Positions 1 through 4,804 of a stretch of DNA of 5,525 nt are shown here, in pieces. Position numbers and translations under genes: made by a program. The stretch's first letter is position 1, and every line of letters starts with the position of its first letter. Where the stretch lies: the NCBI GenBank assembly GCA_003446735.1, contig DMCJ01000127.1:1-5525 (forward strand). Reading direction: 5' to 3'. The notes beneath the pieces were generated by a model, which searched no databases, was not told the origin of the DNA, and saw only the letters and a program-made list of their open reading frames with translations. The DNA is from Lachnospiraceae bacterium. Lineage in GTDB: Bacteria; Bacillota; Clostridia; Lachnospirales; Lachnospiraceae.

Positions 1-463
1 CGGCATTCTTCACGGCCACTTCAAGCGCTTCTTTACTTACATCCGTCCCAACGCCTCTCGTGTCATTTGAATAGGCTAACAGACTTATGATTATGCATCC
101 GCTCCCTGTACATAGATCAAGGATGCTCATCCCGTCATGGATATAAGGCAAAACTGTTTCCACCAGATTTTCGGTATCAGCTCGTGGCACAAGGACATTT
201 TGGTTTACATAAAAATCAAGTCCCATAAATCCGGTCATCCCCGTCAGATGCTGTAAAGGTATTCTTTTCGCCCTCTGATTAATCAAGTTAACATAACTCG
301 CCGCATCATCTTCACTCATCTCTTTTTCGGGGTGAGCACTGATGACATATCTGTCAACTTTAAAGAGGTATTCAAAAAGGAGCCCGGCATCCATTCGGGC
401 ATCGGTGATACCGGCGTCCGTAAGGATCGTGACTCCCTCATTTATAAGTTCGCTAATTGTCAT
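1..463 (-). CDS. prmC: Release factor glutamine methyltransferase PrmC (C-terminal part outside window)
   Basis: PrmC uses S-adenosylmethionine to N5-methylate the glutamine of the GGQ motif of peptide release factors RF1 and RF2 in the cytoplasm, which speeds translation termination. The first 154 residues are visible. The N-terminal helical release-factor-binding domain (about 1-85) starts MTISELINEGVTIL and contains RIPLQHLTG (68-75) and FMGLDFYV (79-86). The Rossmann methyltransferase domain begins with VPRADTE (92-98) and the SAM-binding loop LDLCTGSGC (115-123), with an acidic residue at D141. The NPPY catalytic motif should lie beyond the window edge and cannot be checked. The ATG at 461-463 gives the usual PrmC N-terminus. 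Its upstream purine stretch is only a weak ribosome binding site, and the gene overlaps the end of yqhQ by 11 bp, so translational coupling is likely. The usual PRPDTE motif reads PRADTE here. Identity is secure; prfA often lies next to prmC but is not seen here. Confidence 0.95.
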   Translation of the reverse strand, partial: MTISELINEGVTILTDAGITDARMDAGLLFEYLFKVDRYVISAHPEKEMSEDDAASYVNLINQRAKRIPLQHLTGMTGFMGLDFYVNQNVLVPRADTENLVETVLPYIHDGMSILDLCTGSGCIIISLLAYSNDTRGVGTDVSKEALEVAVKNA

Positions 464-1604
464 CTTCGTTCTTTTCTTCCGCGTACTCTGTATCCTCGGT
501 GTACTCTGTATCCTCGGTATACTCTGTATCCTCGTGGAGCTGTTCTTCCTCTTCGATAAGCTGAAGATTTTCGATCTCATCATCCGAGATGGTCTTGTCT
601 GCTTCATCCATCGTTCCAAGAACCTCGGCTGCATCGTCAACGTCATAACCGAATTCATCCTTGAAATACTGCTTCCAGTCAAAAACAGCCTCTACGCTGG
701 CGATACCGACCTCTATCATGTCATCATCGGGTTCTCTGGTGGTAAGTCTCTGCAGAAACTTTCCGGGAGCGGAGATTATCCTTACAAAGATATTGTCGCT
801 CCTGCCTGCGAGGCGTATTATCTCATATGCTATACCGGCTATGACCGGGATAAGGGCTATCCTTATAAGTATCCTTAAGAAAGGATTACCCACTCTTATA
901 AAGAAAAAGAGAACAGCGGATAAAAATACTACGAACAAAAGGAAGCTTGTGCCGCATCTTTTGTGATATCTGGAGGACTTACGGACATTCTCTACCGTGA
1001 GTTCCCTTCCTCTCTCGATGCAGTTTATACACTTATGCTCCGCTCCGTGATACATGTAAACCCTGCGTATGTCTTTCATTAACGCGATGGCACATACATA
1101 TATAAGGAAGATCAGGATCCTTATTAAAGCTTCAAATAATGCAAGAAGCGATGAATTTCTGACAAACCTGTCAAGTAAAACCGCAAGATAATAAGGAAGA
1201 ACTATGAATACGGCTATGGCGATAAGGAAGGATACGATCACGGTGATCACCGAAAAAACGGTTTCACTCCTGTCGCCGCTCACTTTATCAGCCGCCTTAT
1301 CGGCCGCGGTTTTCTCCTTTTCGTCGTCCTCATAGAAGGATGCGGAATAATTGATGCTCCTGGTGCCTAAAACAAGGGAATCATAAAGATTGAAAACGCC
1401 GCGGACAAAGGGAACCTTTCGAAGTCCCTTTTCTTCACCGTCGCCGAATTCACCGGTCTTTACTTCGATCCTTCCGTCGGGCTTTCTGACAGCCACCGCA
1501 TAGTGGCTCTTATTCTTCATCATAACGCCTTCAAGAACTGCCTGTCCGCCGATACCGGAACCTTTTCTGTTTTTCTTCCTGCTGTGACCTACGTTCTTTT
1601 CCAT
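453..1604 (-). CDS. yqhQ: DUF1385 family membrane protein, YqhQ-like
   Basis: This 383-residue protein belongs to the DUF1385/YqhQ family, an integral membrane protein family whose biochemical role I do not know. Family hallmarks are the N-terminal GIGGQAVLEGVMMK (17-30), VPFVRGVFNLYDSL (64-77), YHGAEHKCINCIE (185-197) and TTREPDDDMIEV (288-299). Hydrophobic segments at about 116-143, 153-176, 218-236 and 243-266 suggest four membrane spans. C192, C195, C217 and the HGAEH histidines could bind a metal, but that is inference. After about residue 325 the protein becomes a highly acidic tail ending in three EDTEY[TA] repeats (358-375), which are probably lineage-specific. The ATG at 1602-1604 has an AAGGAAA ribosome binding site (1611-1617). 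The gene follows rpmE after a strong terminator and overlaps prmC by 11 bp, so it is probably co-translated with prmC. Confidence 0.93.
   Translation of the reverse strand: MEKNVGHSRKKNRKGSGIGGQAVLEGVMMKNKSHYAVAVRKPDGRIEVKTGEFGDGEEKGLRKVPFVRGVFNLYDSLVLGTRSINYSASFYEDDEKEKTAADKAADKVSGDRSETVFSVITVIVSFLIAIAVFIVLPYYLAVLLDRFVRNSSLLALFEALIRILIFLIYVCAIALMKDIRRVYMYHGAEHKCINCIERGRELTVENVRKSSRYHKRCGTSFLLFVVFLSAVLFFFIRVGNPFLRILIRIALIPVIAGIAYEIIRLAGRSDNIFVRIISAPGKFLQRLTTREPDDDMIEVGIASVEAVFDWKQYFKDEFGYDVDDAAEVLGTMDEADKTISDDEIENLQLIEEEEQLHEDTEYTEDTEYTEDTEYAEEKNEDDN
480..533 (-). repeat. Three tandem 18-bp units inside the 3' end of yqhQ
   Basis: Three adjacent 18-bp in-frame units (516-533, 498-515, 480-497) encode EDTEYT, EDTEYT and EDTEYA. 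They differ only in the third base of the Tyr codon and in the final codon. The near identity suggests recent duplication by replication slippage. The period is a multiple of three, so copy-number change would lengthen or shorten the acidic tail without breaking the frame. Confidence 0.93.
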
Positions 1605-1610
1605 AGATAA

Positions 1611-1617
1611 TTTCCTT
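1611..1617 (-). promoter_or_regulatory. Ribosome binding site of yqhQ
   Basis: On the minus strand AAGGAAA lies about six bases before the yqhQ ATG at 1604. It sits immediately downstream of the U-tract of the rpmE terminator, leaving only about seven bases between terminator end and ribosome binding site. Confidence 0.8.
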
Positions 1618-1623
1618 AATCAT

Positions 1624-1656
1624 AAAAAGAAAAAAACGGGGCTCTAACAAGCCCCG
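1624..1656 (-). terminator. Intrinsic terminator after rpmE
   Basis: On the minus strand the stem CGGGGCT pairs with AGCCCCG (1650-1656 with 1637-1643) around a six-base loop, and is followed by TTTTTTT, one C and TTTTT. This is a textbook Rho-independent terminator starting 13 bases after the rpmE stop codon. It ends about 20 bases before the yqhQ start, so yqhQ and prmC must be reached by read-through or from a promoter upstream, within or before rpmE. The complementary orientation has no poly-T tract at its 3' side. Confidence 0.95.
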
Positions 1657-1669
1657 CATATCGTCGTTT

Positions 1670-1870
1670 TTATTTAACGCCGTATTTCTTGTTGAACTTA
1701 TCAATACGTCCGCGAGCCTGCGCTGCTTTCTGCTGTCCCGTGTAGAAGGGATGGCATTTGGAGCAAACTTCCACGTGGATCTCTTCCTTGGTGGAACCTG
1801 TAACAAAAGTGTTGCCGCAGTTACATGTCACTGTCGCCTGATAGTAATTAGGATGAATTCCTTCCCTCAT
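1670..1870 (-). CDS. rpmE: 50S ribosomal protein L31, zinc-binding form
   Basis: L31 is a small protein of the large ribosomal subunit that helps bridge it to the small subunit. The 66-residue product has the full family length, starts MREGIHPNYYQATV and carries the four zinc-ligand cysteines C16, C18, C36 and C39 (CNC and CSKC), so it is the C+ rather than the cysteine-free paralogue. HPFYTGQQK (40-48) and the basic C-terminus GRIDKFNKKYG are also typical. The ATG at 1868-1870 has a strong GGAGGTGA ribosome binding site. The gene has its own candidate promoter at 1949-1977 and a strong terminator just downstream, so it can act as a single-gene transcript even though it sits in the rho-yqhQ-prmC cluster. 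Confidence 0.97.
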   Translation of the reverse strand: MREGIHPNYYQATVTCNCGNTFVTGSTKEEIHVEVCSKCHPFYTGQQKAAQARGRIDKFNKKYGVK

Positions 1871-1874
1871 TTTT

Positions 1875-1884
1875 TCACCTCCGG
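1875..1884 (-). promoter_or_regulatory. Strong ribosome binding site of rpmE
   Basis: The minus strand reads CCGGAGGTGA, a near-perfect complement of the 16S 3' end, four to five bases before the rpmE ATG. It is the strongest site on the minus strand, as expected for a ribosomal protein gene. Confidence 0.9.
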
Positions 1885-1924
1885 TTATATGAATCTGCCG
1901 ATGCAGTACATTTATTATTTCACT

Positions 1925-1942
1925 GCTGTTTTAACAAACAGC
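1925..1942 (-). promoter_or_regulatory. Stem-loop at the predicted 5' end of the rpmE transcript
   Basis: GCTGTTT (1936-1942) pairs with AAACAGC (1925-1931) around a GTTA loop when read on the minus strand. If the candidate promoter at 1949-1977 is right, transcription starts near 1942-1943 and this hairpin forms the very 5' end of the mRNA. It could protect the message from 5' end decay or serve regulation; both roles are inferred. It has no U-tract, so it is not a terminator. Confidence 0.5.
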
Positions 1943-1948
1943 TCTATA

Positions 1949-1977
1949 AATATATCACAGATTATTGCGTCATGCAA
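1949..1977 (-). promoter_or_regulatory. Candidate sigma-A type promoter of rpmE
   Basis: On the minus strand TTGCAT (1972-1977) and TATATT (1949-1954) are separated by exactly 17 bases. The -10 box matches consensus at five of six positions and the -35 box at three. It lies about 80 bases before the rpmE start codon and just after the transporter gene ends. Confidence 0.5.
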
Positions 1978-2005
1978 GCATAAATTTAAAATATGAGAAT
2001 ATTTT

Positions 2006-2029
2006 TTCTTATATCAGTTCTTATATCAG
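2006..2029 (-). repeat. Exact 12-bp tandem duplication across the transporter stop codon
   Basis: Two adjacent perfect copies of CTGATATAAGAA (minus strand; 2018-2029 and 2006-2017) span the end of the transporter gene. The first copy supplies the TGA stop codon at 2026-2028. This looks like a small slippage duplication in the 3' flank. Confidence 0.85.
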
Positions 2030-2982
2030 AGCATCATGGCAACAACCGGGATGGTCAAAACGGCCGCAAGCGTGCTCAAAACGTTTCCTCTTACGCAGCA
2101 GGCCTCGTCCGCGCCCTGTTCTGTCGCCATGAGAACGACTATGCTTCCTACCGGCATCGCGAGCATCATTATAAATACACCTTTTACCATTTCAGGAAGT
2201 GACACAGGTATCATTTTTACCAAAAATGCCATGACCACAGGGATCACTATAAGTCTTATCAAAAGGAAAGGATATATCTTCTTATCGCTTAAGATATCCG
2301 AAGCGCTCTGCTCAGACACCGACACTCCAATAAGGAACATCGAAAGAGGGACCGCGGTATTGCCCATAGTCGAGACAAAATCGGCAACCGGTTCAAAAAC
2401 GGGGATCTTAAATGCAAATATCGCTATGGCCGCAAAACATGCCAGAAATCCCGGATTTAAGATCTTCTTTAGAGTTTCTTTATCGATCCCGGACTTGACA
2501 GTACTGTCAGCACGATCTTCCTCTATGCTCTTTTGCGTAAGATATACACCGAGCGTGTAAAGAAGGAGATTATAACCGAGTATGTAGAAACATATGAGCA
2601 AAATACAGCCGTCTCCGTAAACGGAGCTGATCACGGGGATACCCATGAAACCGACATTTGAAAATATCATCATCATGTGATAAAGACTCTTTTGCGATCC
2701 TTTAAGGCAAAGGAGTCTTACGACCAAAGCGCCCAATATGAACAGGATCACAAAATATATGATCATCATACAAAGATTTGAGAGGATCAGATAAAGATCA
2801 TCTCCCCTCTCTTTGTTTATGACTCCGCCGAGCACTAGCATCGGATTTAGGACATTTACCACGATACGGGACAGTTTTCCCGAAAAATCCTTGTCCGTCC
2901 AGCCTATCTTAGCACATATAAACCCCGCCGCCATCATAAGGAAAAGCGCGAGCATTCTTTTAAAAACGATAATTGCGGCCAT
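2026..2982 (-). CDS. AEC (auxin efflux carrier) family transporter
   Basis: This 318-residue protein is a member of the AEC family, inner-membrane secondary carriers. Characterised bacterial relatives move organic acids such as malate; the substrate here cannot be read from sequence. About ten hydrophobic segments in two halves are visible (roughly 5-24, 38-56, 66-90, 103-122, 126-148, 175-194, 207-222, 238-257, 264-287 and 300-318), joined by a charged central loop (149-172). Family motifs include VVNVLNPMLV (41-50), NVGFMGIPV (109-117), NTAVPLSMFLIG (208-219) and a C-terminal LSTLAAVLTIPV (302-313). Length is normal for the family. The ATG at 2980-2982 shares one base with the rho stop codon (TGATG) and has only a weak ribosome binding site within rho, so its translation is probably coupled to rho. 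A carrier is unexpected in this gene-expression cluster. Confidence 0.9.
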   Translation of the reverse strand: MAAIIVFKRMLALFLMMAAGFICAKIGWTDKDFSGKLSRIVVNVLNPMLVLGGVINKERGDDLYLILSNLCMMIIYFVILFILGALVVRLLCLKGSQKSLYHMMMIFSNVGFMGIPVISSVYGDGCILLICFYILGYNLLLYTLGVYLTQKSIEEDRADSTVKSGIDKETLKKILNPGFLACFAAIAIFAFKIPVFEPVADFVSTMGNTAVPLSMFLIGVSVSEQSASDILSDKKIYPFLLIRLIVIPVVMAFLVKMIPVSLPEMVKGVFIMMLAMPVGSIVVLMATEQGADEACCVRGNVLSTLAAVLTIPVVAMML

Positions 2983-4292
2983 CAGATGAACCTGATCTTG
3001 GACACCATGTTGATGAATTCCTGGTTGCTCTTGGTGCGTACAAAAAGATCTATTATCTTCTCAACGGCTTCTTCGGGCTTTAACCCGTTTATGGCCTTTC
3101 TCATCTCATTGACCGCCGCAAGTTCTTCAGGATCAAGCAGGAGGTCGTCGCGCCTTGTACCTGATTTCGGGATATCGATCGCGGGAAATACTCTCTTTTC
3201 GGAGAGCTTTCGGTCAAGTACCATTTCCATGTTACCAGTTCCCTTGAACTCCTCGTATACAACGTCATCCATCTTCGATCCAGTATCGACAAGCGCCGTC
3301 GCAAGGATCGTAAGACTTCCGCCCTCTCTCATATTCCTGGCGGCACCAAAGAACCTCTTGGGCATATGAAGCGCCGCGGGATCAAGACCGCCCGAAAGGG
3401 TACGTCCCGAAGGGGGAACCGTTATATTATAGGCTCTTGTAAGCCTGGTTATCGAATCGAGCAGGATGATGACATCCTTTTTATATTCAACGAGTCTCTT
3501 TGCTCTCTCGATAGTCATCTCGCTGACCCTCTTGTGATGCTCGGGAAGCTCGTCAAATGTGGAATACACAACTTCCACGTTAGGGCCCTCTATTGCCTCC
3601 CTTATATCCGTAACTTCCTCGGGACGTTCGTCTATAAGAAGTATGATAAGATGTGCCATGGGATTCTTCGAAAGTACGCTCTTTGCCACTTCCTTTAAAA
3701 GCGTCGTCTTTCCGGCCTTAGGAGGAGATACTATCATTCCCCTTTGTCCCTTTCCGACGGGACTCATCATATCCATTATCCTCATTGCCACGCTGCTTCC
3801 GGGGCCTGCGAGCTTTATCCTCTCATTAGGGAAGATAGGTGTCATATCTTCGAAATTATATCTTCTTCCCGCTTCAGCGACAGGCATGTCATTTACTCTG
3901 GTAAGGTATAACAGGGCTGCGAATTTCTCGTTCTGAGTCCTTATCCTGGTATTTCCTTCTATTATATCTCCGGTCTTAAGCCCGAATTTCCTTATCTGGC
4001 TCGGAGCTACATATACATCATTCTCTCCGGGGAGATAATTGTTGCTCCTTATAAACCCGAATCCGTCGGGCATGCATTCAACTATGCCCTTTACGGTGAC
4101 ACCGCTGTCAAGTTCTTCCTGACTTGCATCAGCCTGAGCATCATTTTCCTTTTCCTTATCCTTGTCGTCCTCGGCAAGCATGGCTTCAACCACATCCGCC
4201 TTCTTCATTCCCGAAAGGATCTTGATCCCTCTGGCTTTTGCAACTTCCTTTAATTCAGCGACAGGAAGAGCTTCGTATTGTTCTTTTGTCAT
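2982..4292 (-). CDS. rho: Transcription termination factor Rho
   Basis: Rho is a hexameric RNA-dependent ATPase and helicase that ends transcription by pulling on untranslated RNA. The 436-residue protein has an N-terminal Rho_N helical domain (1-40), a short charged linker (41-62), a cold-shock-like RNA-binding domain with PDGFGFIR (75-82) and DVYVAPSQIRKF (92-103), and a RecA-type ATPase. The latter shows Walker A SPPKAGKTTLL (189-199), LLIDERPEEV (218-227), Walker B VIILLDSITRLTRAYN (274-289), the Q-loop region SGRTLSGGLDPAALHMPKRF (295-314) and the R-loop/arginine-finger region KMDDVVYEEFKGTGN (340-354). All key motifs look intact. The start is the ATG at 4290-4292, which has AAAGGAA just upstream; a TTG at 4305-4307 would extend the frame by five codons but lies upstream of that site. 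The linker is short, unlike the long inserts of some other phyla. The stop overlaps the transporter start. Confidence 0.97.
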   Translation of the reverse strand: MTKEQYEALPVAELKEVAKARGIKILSGMKKADVVEAMLAEDDKDKEKENDAQADASQEELDSGVTVKGIVECMPDGFGFIRSNNYLPGENDVYVAPSQIRKFGLKTGDIIEGNTRIRTQNEKFAALLYLTRVNDMPVAEAGRRYNFEDMTPIFPNERIKLAGPGSSVAMRIMDMMSPVGKGQRGMIVSPPKAGKTTLLKEVAKSVLSKNPMAHLIILLIDERPEEVTDIREAIEGPNVEVVYSTFDELPEHHKRVSEMTIERAKRLVEYKKDVIILLDSITRLTRAYNITVPPSGRTLSGGLDPAALHMPKRFFGAARNMREGGSLTILATALVDTGSKMDDVVYEEFKGTGNMEMVLDRKLSEKRVFPAIDIPKSGTRRDDLLLDPEELAAVNEMRKAINGLKPEEAVEKIIDLFVRTKSNQEFINMVSKIRFI

Positions 4293-4444
4293 AAAATTTC
4301 CTTTCAAACAAACTGATCAGATCGTTTACTTATCAGCTTTATAATTTAATTAAAACAGGGGACTCGATAGTGACTTTCCTCAGAAATATAAATATATAAA
4401 GAATAGCATAATAAAACCACGCCCATACAGACGACCGGGGCCGC
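4293..4444 (-). other. rho leader region without confident promoter
   Basis: These 152 bases separate the yjfB-like gene from rho. Two AT-rich patches (about 4335-4355 and 4383-4405) contain -10-like hexamers such as TATAAA and TATATT on the minus strand, but none has a good -35 box at 16-18 bases. No strong terminator follows the yjfB-like gene; only a four-bp GCCC/GGGC stem (4438-4441 with 4421-4424) precedes TTTTATT. Read-through from the yjfB-like promoter into rho is therefore possible. CTGATCAG at 4313-4320 is a short palindrome. Confidence 0.4.
4298..4304 (-). promoter_or_regulatory. Ribosome binding site that fixes the rho start
   Basis: The minus strand reads AAAGGAA followed by five bases and ATG at 4292. 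This spacing supports the ATG and argues against the upstream in-frame TTG at 4305-4307, which directly precedes the site. Confidence 0.8.
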
Positions 4445-4633
4445 CTATACGGAAACGTCGAAATTACTCCCTACGTCAGGGTTAACAGACAATTCGAGCG
4501 ATCTGTCGATCATATTAACAAGACCTTTGCCAAAGTCCTGCTGATCGCCAAGAGCCATATCGAGCATCTTGATACCGACCTCGTTTCCGATCTTTGCCTG
4601 CGATAATGCAATTGATAATGCAGGGATATCCAT
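4445..4633 (-). CDS. YjfB-like putative motility protein
   Basis: This small protein of 62 residues resembles the YjfB family, annotated as putative motility proteins and found mainly in flagellated Firmicutes; its molecular function is not known. The N-terminus MDIPALSIALSQAKI (1-15) is the family hallmark. It is followed by EVGIKMLDMALGDQQ (18-32) and a variable C-terminal part, with no cysteine, no membrane span and no signal peptide. The ATG at 4631-4633 is chosen because it has CCGGAGG six to seven bases upstream; a longer reading from 4663 would add ten residues with no family match. The gene is divergent from the ABC-F gene and upstream of rho in the same direction. It implies that the host is motile or descends from motile cells. 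A candidate sigma-A type promoter lies at 4680-4707. Confidence 0.85.
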   Translation of the reverse strand: MDIPALSIALSQAKIGNEVGIKMLDMALGDQQDFGKGLVNMIDRSLELSVNPDVGSNFDVSV

Positions 4634-4639
4634 AATCTG

Positions 4640-4646
4640 CCTCCGG
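4640..4646 (-). promoter_or_regulatory. Ribosome binding site that fixes the yjfB-like start
   Basis: The minus strand reads CCGGAGG followed by six bases and ATG at 4633. It lies inside the longer open frame, ruling in favour of the 62-residue product. Confidence 0.85.
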
Positions 4647-4679
4647 AATACACTTTCACGCATATGGTTAGTTAGAATA

Positions 4680-4707
4680 ATTTTAACATATTTCAGCGAT
4701 TTTGCAA
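4680..4707 (-). promoter_or_regulatory. Candidate promoter of the yjfB-like gene
   Basis: On the minus strand TTGCAA (4702-4707) and TAAAAT (4680-4685) are 16 bases apart, matching sigma-A consensus at four and five of six positions. The start codon is about 47 bases from the -10 box. I looked for a flagellar sigma-D type promoter (TAAA, about 15 bases, GCCGATAA) and found no convincing one. Confidence 0.5.
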
Positions 4708-4710
4708 GTG

Positions 4711-4729
4711 GTTCTTTTAAAAAAAGAAC
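4711..4729. repeat. Perfect inverted repeat between the divergent promoters
   Basis: GTTCTTTT (4711-4718) and AAAAGAAC (4722-4729) are perfect 8-bp arms around AAA. The repeat covers the -35 area of the plus-strand promoter and lies four bases upstream of the minus-strand -35 box. The position would suit an operator controlling one or both genes, but no regulator is visible in the window and AT-rich palindromes can occur by chance. Confidence 0.6.
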
Positions 4730-4743
4730 TTTTCGTGTATAAT
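4715..4743 (+). promoter_or_regulatory. Candidate promoter of the ABC-F gene
   Basis: A perfect TATAAT -10 box lies at 4738-4743. The best -35 at 17-base spacing is TTTTAA (4715-4720), a weak match that falls within the inverted repeat. Transcription would start near 4750, giving a leader of about 55 bases. Confidence 0.6.
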
Positions 4744-4787
4744 GGAAAATCGGGGATAAAAAAGCCCCTAAATCACATGTTTTATCT

Positions 4788-4793
4788 AAGGAG
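4788..4793 (+). promoter_or_regulatory. Ribosome binding site of the ABC-F gene
   Basis: AAGGAG is followed by eleven bases and ATG at 4805. The spacing is longer than the usual six to nine, but no other start codon lies between them and the ATG gives the correct family N-terminus. Confidence 0.75.
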
Positions 4794-4804
4794 TAATTTT
4801 ATTT

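Noticed and set aside
342..878. Plus-strand open frame of 178 codons opposite yqhQ
   Set aside because: It lies antisense to a recognised DUF1385 gene, has no family resemblance and no good ribosome binding site; its length reflects the codon use of yqhQ.
1988..2005. Stem-loop AAAATAT/ATATTTT after the transporter gene
   Set aside because: It contains only A-T pairs and lacks a proper T-tract on the minus strand, so it is too weak to call a terminator.
2036..2560. Plus-strand open frame of 174 codons opposite the AEC transporter
   Set aside because: It is antisense to a gene with clear family motifs and reads as low-complexity Ser/Thr/Ile-rich sequence, typical of a shadow frame.
4305..4307. 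In-frame TTG as an earlier start for rho
   Set aside because: It lies directly upstream of the AAAGGAA site that serves the ATG at 4292, and the extra five residues do not match the family N-terminus.
4363..4383. GAGGAAAGTC on the minus strand, reminiscent of the RNase P RNA start
   Set aside because: The match stops after ten bases, and the 152-base gap is far too small for RNase P RNA.
4421..4441. GCCC/GGGC hairpin after the yjfB-like gene as a terminator
   Set aside because: The stem has four pairs, a 13-base loop and flanking mismatches, with only TTTTATT downstream; it is not convincing.
4752..4768. GGGG/CCCC pairing in the ABC-F leader as an attenuator
   Set aside because: The stem is only four base pairs with no T-tract, and the leader of about 55 bases has no room for a leader peptide plus alternative hairpins of the kind seen before resistance ABC-F genes.
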